From Syntrophorhabdaceae bacterium PtaU1.Bin034 (lineage in GTDB: Bacteria > Desulfobacterota_G > Syntrophorhabdia > Syntrophorhabdales > WCHB1-27): DNA of 25,715 bases. The position numbers were made by a program, and so were the translations under genes. Positions 15,322-22,909 of this stretch are shown here, in pieces. Each line of letters opens with the position of its first letter. The first letter of the stretch is position 1. The DNA is taken from NCBI GenBank assembly GCA_002067405.1, contig MVRP01000050.1:1-25715 (forward strand), in the 5' to 3' direction. A model generated the notes under the pieces. That model had not been told where the DNA came from and ran no database searches. It saw only the letters and a list, made by a program, of their open reading frames with translations.

Positions 15322-16322
15322 AGGCCAAGAACCTCTTTTAACGCAGCATGAACCTCCTGAACCCCCTTTTGTCCACCAGCGTCAGAAAACGGGCCGTTCG
15401 TGCTCCAATCGATCTTACCCACCAAACCCCTCAATTGCTTTTGAAAGTACTCAACCGAGGAATCTCCTCGGCCCTTGACCGCAATGATATCGGTTAAAAG
15501 ACGCATCAGGGAATATAAACCAACTCCTTTTGTTATCAAATGGTGTCGATGATCGTCCCATTCGTTAGGAAACAGCCCTTTAACTGCGGTCCAGTAGGCA
15601 CAGACAACAGCGTACTTGCTGTGTGCGTCTCCCAGGCTAGCTTTCTTTAATTGAGTGAGAAATCGAAGGACAGCCTTCTGCATCATCCGGAAAGAAGTCT
15701 TTCGTTTCAATCCCGACGTGGTCTCTCCGCCATATCTAATGAGCCTAAACCATGGAGAAGACGGATCTTCGTTCAGTTTTCGGGCAATGAATAACTGTGG
15801 CGCTTCTTCGGCCAAGTCCGGCACCAGATTACTCTCATGATAGTCGGTCAACGAAGAAGGCAATCCTTTTGCCTTGCTGTTGATGGTAACGAACTGCGCC
15901 ATCTCGCTTCTCAGATCGAGGCCGATAAATGACATGAAGGCCAACGGGATGTCGTCGTTTGAGAGCTCGCCTAAACGGTGCTGGCAATCGACCTGCGCCA
16001 AACACCGGGCATTCTGGTGGACGTAAAGGATGGCAAGGCCGCTTCCGTTCCTTTCCAATCTCCAGTTCTTCCTTTTGTCGTGGCGGAGATTGAACGTGAG
16101 TGGGATAGTGGAGGACCCAGGTTGTGTGATGTACTTCTTAAAGTCGAGGCTGTGCCTTCTGTTGAATGGGCGTTGATAACCCTCTCCGGTGTCCTCATTC
16201 AGAACATCCGCAAAGGATATGCTGTGAAGAACGCGGGCCGTCGCAAATCCTAAAAAAACCTCTAAAGAACCGCACCGGCCCAAAAGGCCGGGGATCGACA
16301 ACATTGAAGTTTTTTTCTGCAT
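15318..16322 (-). CDS. DGQHR-domain protein 2 (DCQHR variant)
   Basis: A 334-residue relative of DGQHR protein 1. The signature reads DCQHR (112-116) in LAQVDCQHRLGELS, so the glycine is replaced by cysteine. Family features around it are kept: YQRPFNRRHSLDFKKYI, ITKGVGLYSLMRLL, and the C-terminal GGQKGVQEVHAALKEVL, which parallels protein 1. The start is ambiguous: ATG at 16322 lies in the centre of a 39-nt palindrome; an in-frame ATG at 16304 (MLSIPGLLGRCGS) lies at its edge. Neither has a ribosome site directly upstream, though a TTG mini-frame with a good site ends in TAATG at the first. It is translationally coupled to the radical SAM gene (TTGA). It may be a regulator of this operon, as DndB is of dnd; inference. 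Confidence 0.8.
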   Translation of the reverse strand: MQKKTSMLSIPGLLGRCGSLEVFLGFATARVLHSISFADVLNEDTGEGYQRPFNRRHSLDFKKYITQPGSSTIPLTFNLRHDKRKNWRLERNGSGLAILYVHQNARCLAQVDCQHRLGELSNDDIPLAFMSFIGLDLRSEMAQFVTINSKAKGLPSSLTDYHESNLVPDLAEEAPQLFIARKLNEDPSSPWFRLIRYGGETTSGLKRKTSFRMMQKAVLRFLTQLKKASLGDAHSKYAVVCAYWTAVKGLFPNEWDDHRHHLITKGVGLYSLMRLLTDIIAVKGRGDSSVEYFQKQLRGLVGKIDWSTNGPFSDAGGQKGVQEVHAALKEVLGL

Positions 16323-16342
16323 TATGCAGAGAAATACTTCAA
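16304..16342. promoter_or_regulatory. 39-nt near-perfect palindrome at the DGQHR2 start
   Basis: The arms TTGAAGT / ACTTCAA enclose a perfect core CTGCATTATGCAG (16317-16329). Only one mismatch and one G-T pair break the 19-bp arms around centre 16323. It overlaps the predicted -10 region and the start codon, so it could be an operator for a dimeric protein or an mRNA hairpin that hides the start. Confidence 0.75.
16322..16342 (-). CDS. Possible six-codon leader ORF
   Basis: On the minus strand AAAGGAG is followed 7 nt later by TTG and the frame AAG TAT TTC TCT GCA, then TAA. This stop shares its last A with the ATG of DGQHR2 (TAATG). Ribosomes loading at the only good ribosome site could open the palindrome and re-initiate at DGQHR2. 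This is a prediction from layout only. Confidence 0.3.
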   Translation of the reverse strand: MKYFSA

Positions 16343-16360
16343 TTTAGTCTCCTTTGTCAA
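16331..16360 (-). promoter_or_regulatory. Candidate promoter of DGQHR2-radical SAM-GHKL
   Basis: Perfect -35 TTGACA (16360-16355) and, 18 nt on, TATTTC (16336-16331), a weak -10 lying inside the palindrome. It sits in the 100-nt gap after the DGQHR3 gene and would give the three downstream genes their own, operator-controlled promoter. Confidence 0.45.
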
Positions 16361-16422
16361 GCTTCTCTTTTATTGTCATAAACGGTGTAAAAACCTTGCC
16401 AATCTGATCAGAGGCGCGCTGC

Positions 16423-18786
16423 TCAAACAAAACTTTTCATAACAAACCTGTGAACTTCTTTTACAAATGCGACCTGCTCTTTGGTAGCCGGCCACTTCTC
16501 CTCATGATGCGTGATATTTCTGATGACATTCAAGTCAGCAATCCATTTCACCTTCTTCTCTTTGCTGCCCTGCTTGGCCATTGAGAAGGACTTCTCAAAG
16601 AGAGGCCAGTTCGTAAGCGCGATGGTCTGGTAATCGAGTAGATGAATATACTGCTCCACCTTTTTGACGCCCTTTTCTTTTTGGTGCATTTCACTGCAAC
16701 TCACGCGAACCTTTTCAGGAATTCCTTCATACCACCAACTGTCTCCAAACTGCTCCTTGAGCTTATCCGTCACGAACCTAAACATCGTAATTTGGATTTC
16801 ACCCATCAATTTCTTGGCTTCCTCTGTTCCCTTAACATCGATGGTATCCAGGTACTCTTTAAGCTTATCCGGGCAGAATCCTTCAATCTGATCATGAATC
16901 TTAGCCATCAACTCAACCGCGTTGTCGTTCACGCCCTTTATCGCTTGCCTCGAACGGAAGTGCTTGATGGTGTCCGGACTGGCGACCGAGAAGAACTTGA
17001 TCAATGGATCAACGTACGTATCGATGTATCCTACAATCGATTCGGCAGGTAGATCGTCCAGATCAATCTTCAGCTTATCTTTGACATGCACCAAGATGGC
17101 ACGGAGGACTATGAGTAACGATCTGATTCCATTGTTCGTGCAGAGGTATCCTCCCGGGCCATCTCCCAGTGCCCAGTGTTCCGGCATCGCCTTCTGGTAT
17201 AGCTCAAAAAAGTGAGTCAGCACTTTAGCTGCCTTTTCCAGGCTCTCATCCAAGTCTTCTTCGTATGAGGCATACAAGGGGCCCGGTTTAAAGACAGCGG
17301 TCGTCTGTTCTCCAAAGAACTTGTTTTCCTTCAGTCCATCAGCAAAAGATGACAGGGTCAGGCAACAAGTAGAGCTCTTGCTCTTACTGGCCAGGGCAAA
17401 TCTTTCGTAAAGTGGAGAGCCAACTGTCGAATTTAACTTGATGGCCGTTCTCGAGCGTAGAGCATCGAAACGTTCTTTGAGATCCTTCGATTCCCACTTC
17501 AGATCGGCATATATCTCTTTAATCAAATTCTGTTTGACGCGCTCTTGCTTAGAATTGATATCAACAAAAAGGCCTGCTTCTTCCATCGGCGGCAGGTTCT
17601 CGTATGCCAGCACCGGAAAGGTCGCCTTATCTGTTTCATGCTTTGCCATCCGTTTCGAGTACGCGTAGCCGTATAACCGGTGTTGACCATCTATTACCCA
17701 GGCTGAAGCGTAGCGGTTTGGCAGGTGCAGGACCCCAAATGATGACTCCCCGATAATGTCCTTCCTATCAAACACCAATGCTTGTTTTGATTTGATGTTG
17801 ATAACGATATTGGTTGGAAACTGGCCGCCACTATCAATGTATTTTGCGATGGCCTTGAGTCTTTTAGGAGTCACCATCCGCTGATAGGTTTCTGCATCCT
17901 TGATTGTGCGGCTCTTCTTATGACTGATATAGGCGATCTTCAGAAGGTCAAAAGGCCTAATAAGGAAGTTGTAGAAAGTTTGCTTACCCATTCTGCCCTT
18001 GGTGGCCGGCACTTTTATATCAATTTCGTGGATCCGTTCTTCTGAAAAGACATACGCCAGCAGCTGATATTTGGCAGCCATTTTCAGCAAATCAGTTAAC
18101 TTTTTGAAATAGTCAATCTCTTCATCCCTCAGAACAACGATCTTGTTAGCGGCCGCTTTGGTAAGATCCACGGGTCTCCATTGAATATTGCGCGTCGCTA
18201 TGACCCAGCGGACCTTTAACTTCACGTCTGGACCATAGTGCTTGTTTATGGAATTGAATACCGGCACGCTAATACTCAGAATCTTCTCGATCAGGTCGTT
18301 CAGGTTCTTTTCTTTGCGTTCTTCGGAAGTCGTGCACTCAAAGAGGAGAGCCGTTTCGGTATCCATGGCAAAGACATCGATCTGTCTTGGGTTGGTCTCT
18401 TCGTCAATAAAGATCTTGAAAAGACGATCTTTGCTCAGTTGGTCGAATCCCATTCTTACGAGCATTGACCAGACTTCATCCTCCAGCAATATGTCCGGCG
18501 GTTTCGGCTTCTTAAGCTTTACCGATTTCGTGAGCTTCGAAGGAACGATTTCCCAGCCTTCTTGGGTCTCGATTTCTGCCTTTCTTTGAGCCAACGAAGC
18601 TGTTTTGCCATGAACTGTTTTCTCGTAGAATGATTTCGAGCGAGTTCTGAAGGCGCCTTTGATCGAATCATTGTTCTCCACGAGATTCGTTAGTAGTTCG
18701 GCCACGACAACCCCCTCCTTTCCATTCAAATACGGCCCAAAATCTAAAGCAGATTCGAGCTGTTCGATCAAATTAGCCGGAACCAA
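16423..18786 (-). CDS. Large DGQHR fusion protein (nuclease-like, DGQHR, HEPN-like)
   Basis: A 787-residue multidomain protein. Residues about 98-230 resemble a PD-(D/E)xK nuclease (EDEVWSMLVRMGFDQLS, RQIDVFAMD, LLFECTTSE, then KVRWVIATRN); the catalytic lysine position reads T or S (E150-C-T), so activity is doubtful. Residues about 260-660 hold the DGQHR domain, with VIDGQHRLYGYAYS (D366-R370) and GLFVDINSKQERVKQN. The C-terminus has VEQYIHLLDYQTIALTNW, then RNITHHEEKW (R756-H761), an Rx4H pattern like HEPN ribonucleases and SWT1-like C-terminal domains. The open frame begins at a TTG at 18786 with no convincing ribosome site; the N-terminus is uncertain. It is first of the minus-strand set, 100 nt before DGQHR2. 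Confidence 0.78.
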   Translation of the reverse strand: MVPANLIEQLESALDFGPYLNGKEGVVVAELLTNLVENNDSIKGAFRTRSKSFYEKTVHGKTASLAQRKAEIETQEGWEIVPSKLTKSVKLKKPKPPDILLEDEVWSMLVRMGFDQLSKDRLFKIFIDEETNPRQIDVFAMDTETALLFECTTSEERKEKNLNDLIEKILSISVPVFNSINKHYGPDVKLKVRWVIATRNIQWRPVDLTKAAANKIVVLRDEEIDYFKKLTDLLKMAAKYQLLAYVFSEERIHEIDIKVPATKGRMGKQTFYNFLIRPFDLLKIAYISHKKSRTIKDAETYQRMVTPKRLKAIAKYIDSGGQFPTNIVINIKSKQALVFDRKDIIGESSFGVLHLPNRYASAWVIDGQHRLYGYAYSKRMAKHETDKATFPVLAYENLPPMEEAGLFVDINSKQERVKQNLIKEIYADLKWESKDLKERFDALRSRTAIKLNSTVGSPLYERFALASKSKSSTCCLTLSSFADGLKENKFFGEQTTAVFKPGPLYASYEEDLDESLEKAAKVLTHFFELYQKAMPEHWALGDGPGGYLCTNNGIRSLLIVLRAILVHVKDKLKIDLDDLPAESIVGYIDTYVDPLIKFFSVASPDTIKHFRSRQAIKGVNDNAVELMAKIHDQIEGFCPDKLKEYLDTIDVKGTEEAKKLMGEIQITMFRFVTDKLKEQFGDSWWYEGIPEKVRVSCSEMHQKEKGVKKVEQYIHLLDYQTIALTNWPLFEKSFSMAKQGSKEKKVKWIADLNVIRNITHHEEKWPATKEQVAFVKEVHRFVMKSFV

Positions 18787-19131
18787 CCACTTCTAACCTA
18801 CCAAAGAAAGAAGGGAGAATCCAACAGTTATTTCTAAGATTGGTTTAAACAACATGGACGGAAAGACCTGTTTGCCGCGAAATAACGGAGTCAGTGCATA
18901 TTCTCGCTCACTTGCCTCTGTGCGTGGCAGCTATCCGGGTCGCTCGTGTTTCAAGCTGTCGTTTCCAATAGGGGCACGACGGAGGCCCGGGAAGAGGACA
19001 ACCATTTGTAAGGACTTGACGACGCAATTGGAATGCGAATTGAGAACGACTATGAGATTTGAGAAAACCCTCGGGACATCAGAGAAGTGAACCGTCTTCA
19101 CGCATCGTAGATAGTTTCCATTTTCTCTTCT
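18787..19131. other. Intergenic region upstream of the DGQHR fusion gene
   Basis: About 345 nt. Open frames here lack protein character and ribosome sites. The minus strand carries TTGTTTAAAC (18852-18843), resembling the -10 region of the DGQHR1 promoter, and may hold the promoter of the fusion gene. Nothing else is recognised. Confidence 0.4.
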
Positions 19132-19320
19132 ATGTCTGGTAAACTACAGCCCATGCAACTTCGTCCGGCCGAGGGGAATATACCTAAAGAAACGCTTATT
19201 CAGATCATCGGGAAGCTTCTCCGTTCCGATCTTGATCTGACTTTCCTCATCAAGCTTGAACAACAAGAACTCGAACAGCTTGTCGCCGCCATAAGAGGAC
19301 GGATAGACGGAAACCGGTGA
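19132..19320 (+). CDS. Small hypothetical protein, 62 aa
   Basis: A short frame with good protein character: amphipathic helices KETLIQIIGKLLRSDLDLTF and LEQQELEQLVAAIRGRID, and a balanced charge pattern. It looks like a small helical cytoplasmic protein. I do not recognise a named family. Two starts are possible, ATG at 19132 and ATG at 19153 (MQLRPAEGN); neither has a clear ribosome site. It converges with dinB, with 38 nt between the stops and no terminator visible. Confidence 0.5.
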   Translation: MSGKLQPMQLRPAEGNIPKETLIQIIGKLLRSDLDLTFLIKLEQQELEQLVAAIRGRIDGNR

Positions 19321-19358
19321 GCGGCCGAGGGCTGAGGGCACCCGCACCACCATCTCCG

Positions 19359-20579
19359 TTAGACGTCGCTCTTCCGCACCCCTGAAGGACGCCATGCGGG
19401 AGAAATGACCTTGTGGTCCTCCTTTTCGCTCATAGCCGCGGCGAAGGTGATCGAACACTCCCCGAACTTATCGTTGACTGTGTCCACGGCATTGGCGAGT
19501 GCGGCGCGCTTTTCGCCCTGGGGGTCCCGAAAGAGGGCCATCTGGTGATCATCTTTTGTCAGTGCAGAAAGGGAGATGCCGAGAAGCCGCACGCTGCTCC
19601 GGAGGCGTATGCTGTCGAAGATGGCTACTGCGGAACGGTAGATGTCCCCGGTGTCGTTGGTGGAGGCAGGCAGGGTGGTCTGGCGGGTAAAGGTCTTGAA
19701 GTCAGCGTACCTCACGGTGAGGGTGATGGTCTTGCCCTTGTACCCGTAGCGCCGTGCCCTCCGGCCCGCTCTCTCGCTGAGACGTAGAAGGCAAGGCAGG
19801 ATCTCTTCCCTCTTCCAGATGTCCTTCGCCAGTGTGACACTGTGGCCGATGGATTTCGGTTCAGAGGCTTCCACCTCCAGGGGCCGTTCGAGTATGCCGT
19901 TGCCCATGGCCCTGAGCCGTTCGCCGATGACGCCGAACTTCCTCGTGAGAAAGGAGACCGATGCCCTCCCCAACTGGCCGCAGGTCGTGATCCCCATGGC
20001 CCTGAGCTTCTCCTCGGTGTGGGAGCCGATACCCCAGAGCTTCTTCACCGGCAGGGACTCGAGAACGGATGGTGCGGTGTCCTCGTCGATCCAGCGCAGG
20101 CCGTCCGGTTTTGCGAGATCGCTCGCGAGCTTGGCGATAAGGACATTGGGTCCGATGCCTATGGTGCAGGTGATGCCCAGTTCGCTCCTTACGGCAGTCT
20201 TGATCCCTTGCGCCAGTTCGACCGGTCCTCCAAAGAGGTGGTGGGAGCCGGTGACGTCGAGGAATATCTCATCTATGCTGAAAGTCTCCGTGTCCGGCGT
20301 GAACCGGAGGCAGATTTCCTGGAGTTCGGTGCAAATCCGGGCGTACTTCCGGTTGTTCCCCACGACAAGGGTGATCTGCGGGCAGAGCCGCTTTGCCTCG
20401 TACACGGTCATTCCCGTTTTGACCCCGTACTTTCTCGCCTCGTAGGATGACGTCGTGACGACCGTCCTTTCTCCGGCGCCGGTGACGGCGATGGGCTTGC
20501 CCCGGAGGTCGGGGTTGTCCCGTTGCTCCACGGAGGCGAAGAAGGCGTCCATGTCCACGCAGAGGATGATCTTGTGCAT
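19359..20579 (-). CDS. dinB: DNA polymerase IV (Y family, translesion)
   Basis: A 406-residue Y-family polymerase that copies past damaged bases. Palm motifs: CVDMDAFFASVEQ (D9, first metal ligand) and FSIDEIFLDVTG (D103, E104). Fingers: SYEARKYGVKTGM. The helix-hairpin region carries GIGPNVLIAKLASDLAKPDG, and the little-finger domain has VRYADFKTFTRQTTL. A beta-clamp-binding motif QMALF lies about 50 residues before the end; beyond it is a less ordered tail ending in RKSDV. The start MHKIILCVDMD is the family norm. It has no ribosome site, and a TATAAT box ends 6 nt upstream, suggesting a leaderless mRNA. No LexA box of the common types was recognised. It borders the integron-like array. Confidence 0.93.
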   Translation of the reverse strand: MHKIILCVDMDAFFASVEQRDNPDLRGKPIAVTGAGERTVVTTSSYEARKYGVKTGMTVYEAKRLCPQITLVVGNNRKYARICTELQEICLRFTPDTETFSIDEIFLDVTGSHHLFGGPVELAQGIKTAVRSELGITCTIGIGPNVLIAKLASDLAKPDGLRWIDEDTAPSVLESLPVKKLWGIGSHTEEKLRAMGITTCGQLGRASVSFLTRKFGVIGERLRAMGNGILERPLEVEASEPKSIGHSVTLAKDIWKREEILPCLLRLSERAGRRARRYGYKGKTITLTVRYADFKTFTRQTTLPASTNDTGDIYRSAVAIFDSIRLRSSVRLLGISLSALTKDDHQMALFRDPQGEKRAALANAVDTVNDKFGECSITFAAAMSEKEDHKVISPAWRPSGVRKSDV

Positions 20580-20585
20580 GTTCTG

Positions 20586-20614
20586 ATTATACCGGGAGGA
20601 GGAAAGGAGAACAA
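20586..20614 (-). promoter_or_regulatory. dinB promoter, leaderless arrangement
   Basis: A perfect -10 TATAAT (20591-20586) and -35 TTGTTC (20614-20609) with a 17-nt spacer. The -10 ends 6 nt before the ATG, placing the transcription start at or next to the start codon. Confidence 0.6.
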
Positions 20615-20688
20615 GACAATGAAGGGATTCAATGGTTAACGGCAACGGCGTTGATAAAGGAGGAGACCGCATGTGGTCAAGCGAGGGA

Positions 20689-20763
20689 GGACAACGTATG
20701 GATTACGAGGGATGACTGACGCGGACCCCTATGCTCTGTTGATAGAAAGACTGCCGGTTATTG
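20689..20763 (-). other. Weak attC-like site after the TauE cassette
   Basis: On the minus strand CAATAAC (20763-20757) and GTTGTCC (20695-20689) could be inverse core and core, 75 nt overall, but the bases between them do not pair well. It may be a decayed last attC or chance. Confidence 0.25.
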
Positions 20764-20778
20764 CGGAAGTCACTCCAT

Positions 20779-21552
20779 CTAGAGCACGCCTGAAATGAGG
20801 CCAAGCGCAACTACGAACAGCATGGTCGCGACAATACGCTGAATTCCGGGCATGGTGATTTTTTTGAGATGACTGTTGCCCCAGTATGCACCAAGAAATG
20901 CGGCGAGAACGGCTGCGACCAGCAGTCCGTAATTGAATGTGGCGAGCTGACGTGTGACCAGAGCGGCGTAGATGGCAAGGCGTGAAAAGTCGATGAGCAA
21001 GGCAACAACGACGCTGGTGCCGATGAATACTTCTTTGCTTATGCCAGCGCGGGATAGGAAAGCCGAACGCAAAGCGCCTTGCATCCCAGACAGCCCGCCA
21101 AAGAAGCCGCTCAGTGCGCCGCCAAGAGGCATGAATCGAGGAGCGAACGTAAGGCTGCGCCCTTGGGGAAGCAACTCCAGCAATGCAAAGGCCAGAAGAA
21201 GCAGACCGATTGCAAGTTTGACAGGGGTGACGGACACCAGGTGGCCAAAGGCCGAGTAGGAGAATGCAGGCTCGGTGCCGGATAGCCACACCAAAAGCGA
21301 CGCGCCGAGGAAAGACATGGCGATGGCGGGCAGCCCAAAGCGCAGAATAATGCGCCAATCAGCGAGCCGCTAGACCAGGGCCAGCTTGAACAGGCCGTTA
21401 AGGAAGTGCACAACGGCGGTGAGCGCGACTGCGTGCTCGATGGGAAAGAACAGGGCGAAGGCTGGCAGTAGAAGCGTGCCGAGGCCAAAGCCGGAGAAGA
21501 ACGTCAGGGCGGATGCGAGCAGGGCTACGGCACAAACAACCAGGTAACTCAT
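20779..21552 (-). pseudogene. TauE/SafE-family membrane permease with in-frame amber stop
   Basis: A sulfite exporter TauE/SafE-type permease of about 257 codons. The N-terminal part (start ATG 21552) has SALTFFSGFGLGTLLLPAFA and AVALTAVVHFLNGLFKLALV. TAG (21372-21370) then interrupts, and the same frame continues as RLADWRIILRFGLPAIAMSF through to GLISGVL, with the internal repeat GALSGFFGGLSGMQGALRSAF. One base change would restore the frame. Such permeases export sulfite, sulfonates or similar organic anions. It is the cassette farthest from the recombinase relic. It could also be suppressed or an assembly error; the rest of the sequence is intact, so inactivation, if real, is recent. Confidence 0.75.
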
Positions 21553-21567
21553 GAAGGTCTCATAGGC

Positions 21568-21634
21568 GCCCAACAGAGTTCACCGAGAGGTGGGGCATCT
21601 TTCTTCGCCCATCCGGTGGAAGCAGTAATTATGA
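21568..21634 (-). other. attC-like recombination site
   Basis: Minus strand: inverse core TCATAAT (21634-21628) and core GTTGGGC (21574-21568), matching GTTRRRY. The interior pairs as TT-CACCG with CGGTG-G-AA, with one unpaired G, plus an inner GGGC/GCCC stem. Unpaired single bases in such a stem are a hallmark of attC. It separates the 39-aa ORF from the TauE cassette. Confidence 0.7.
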
Positions 21635-21639
21635 ACCTT

Positions 21640-21759
21640 TTAGTCACCCCTGGTTACCTTTTCAACAAGACTCGGATGTCTTCTTTGAATGTACTCTCTG
21701 AAATGAAGATGAAGAGGCGAGAAGAGGTTGTAGTTCCGAACGATATCTTCAAAGCTCAT
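21640..21759 (-). CDS. Possible 39-aa cassette protein
   Basis: A short frame beginning MSFEDIVRNYNLF and ending VEKVTRGD, with an AGAGGA ribosome-site-like sequence 1-2 nt closer to the ATG than ideal. It fills the space between the membrane-protein stop and the attC-like site, where a cassette would otherwise be empty. The composition is protein-like (aromatic, charged, no repeats). No family recognised. Confidence 0.4.
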   Translation of the reverse strand: MSFEDIVRNYNLFSPLHLHFREYIQRRHPSLVEKVTRGD

Positions 21760-21797
21760 GTCCTCTGTGAGACGTCCGCTGGATTGCTTTGTCGTCC

Positions 21798-22400
21798 TTA
21801 TCCGATGCTCTTTGAGATGGCCTCAGACATATTCCGGAAGCTGTCTTTGGCAACTCGTTTTGCAAAGGCCACAAGTCCGATCCCTCCCGCTATCATGAGC
21901 CCGGCAAATAAGACAAATAAGAGTGGCCCCAACACCAGAGGAAACCGGAGCGCTTTTAAGCCACCGTCAGAAAAAACCACTGTCAGAAATAGTATGGTAC
22001 CTAGGAATATTCCGCTAAACCAGAGACAGGTGAATCCTGTGATTGTCCGTGGAAGCCTGTAAACGCCTTCTAACTCAGAGCCTGTTTGAGCGTCTTTAAA
22101 GCGGCCTATGAAGATCGGGTTAAATGAATTTCTCACCCCGCGTCTTAGCCATACAAGTCTTACCCTATCGACACTGGCCTTCCCCAGCATGGCATCCTCG
22201 GAAAGGAACTGCCTAAAGAACAAGGGAGATTCGATAATCCTAGCCTTGAGTTTGGATGCTGCGATCTTCGCAGGATAGGGGCTCTTGAAGGTGGCCTTCC
22301 GGCCGATAAAAAGAAAAGTGAGAAGCCCCCTGGTCTCTGGCTCATCAGCCTTCAGATACGTTCTAAATTCTTTTCCGAAAAATATTTCAGTCAGTCTCAT
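21798..22400 (-). CDS. Hypothetical membrane protein, 200 aa
   Basis: A 200-residue protein whose first 120 residues are soluble, with ARIIESPLFFRQFLS and RRGVRNSFNPIFIGRF. Two hydrophobic helices follow (about 120-141, ITGFTCLWFSGIFLGTILFL, and 151-175, FPLVLGPLLFVLFAGLMIAG). The pattern NSFxPxFxGRF followed by paired helices recalls uncharacterised membrane proteins common in integron cassettes, but I cannot name a family. The ATG overlaps the GNAT stop as ATGA, so the two genes share a cassette and are translationally coupled. Its stop (21798) lies well before the next attC-like site, leaving room for the 39-aa frame. Confidence 0.72.
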   Translation of the reverse strand: MRLTEIFFGKEFRTYLKADEPETRGLLTFLFIGRKATFKSPYPAKIAASKLKARIIESPLFFRQFLSEDAMLGKASVDRVRLVWLRRGVRNSFNPIFIGRFKDAQTGSELEGVYRLPRTITGFTCLWFSGIFLGTILFLTVVFSDGGLKALRFPLVLGPLLFVLFAGLMIAGGIGLVAFAKRVAKDSFRNMSEAISKSIG

Positions 22401-22897
22401 CGCGGTCTTCTATCCGGCACAACGACCAAGCTCGGTTGGAGCCCTTGTTCGACGCATTTTTCCATAAGCTCAAAGGTGATACCGTGCTCCAAGAACGCCG
22501 GGTGTTCAGGTGCATGACCCGGAGCAGTTCGAAAACCAAGCGCCCTAAAGAAATCAGCCGAGGTATTACGAGCAATGGTGTGAATCCGCCGACATTTTTT
22601 TGCTGCAGCGATTCGATACAGCTCGGCGACGAGAGCGCGACCGATACCGTGTCCTTGAGCTTGAGAGGCCACTGCGAGATGTCTCAGCTCGATTTCGATG
22701 TCATCCGTCCCTAGGGCAACCAGTCCTCCGACCACCTGGCCCTTTTCCAGGGCCAGCAACTCACATCCCTCACCCGGAAGACTGAATGAACGTCGCACAT
22801 CACGGGGGAGGCCCAAGGGTTGCCACAGAACAACCCAAAGGAGCTCATCTAACCTTGCGGCAGCATCGGCTGTGGTCGCAATTTCTATGGTCGCCAT
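22397..22897 (-). CDS. GNAT-family N-acetyltransferase
   Basis: A 166-residue GCN5-related acetyltransferase that would transfer an acetyl group from acetyl-CoA to an amine. Core motif A: LRHLAVASQAQGHGIGRALV, with the QxxGxG pyrophosphate loop. Motif B: ARNTSADFFRALGF. Substrate unknown; the N-terminal WVVLWQPLGLPRDVRRSF is seen in a common uncharacterised subgroup. I start at 22897 (MATIEI). An earlier ATG at 22924 would sit inside the attC-like site and add nine unlikely residues. Neither has a strong ribosome site. It is first in a cassette shared with the membrane protein (ATGA overlap). GNAT genes are among the most frequent integron cassette genes. Confidence 0.85.
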   Translation of the reverse strand: MATIEIATTADAAARLDELLWVVLWQPLGLPRDVRRSFSLPGEGCELLALEKGQVVGGLVALGTDDIEIELRHLAVASQAQGHGIGRALVAELYRIAAAKKCRRIHTIARNTSADFFRALGFRTAPGHAPEHPAFLEHGITFELMEKCVEQGLQPSLVVVPDRRPR

Positions 22898-22909
22898 GCT
22901 TTCGTTTTC

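Noticed and set aside
9902..18786. Reading the DGQHR island as a standard Dnd or Dpd system
   Set aside because: No DndA, C, D, E-like proteins, no TGT-like DpdA and no helicase are present; only the DGQHR fold is shared.
18854..19090. Plus-strand 78-codon frame
   Set aside because: Basic, low-order composition without ribosome site; probably not a gene.
19842..20450. Plus-strand frames of about 200 codons
   Set aside because: They are antisense to dinB, whose polymerase motifs are complete; high G+C third positions keep the opposite frames open.
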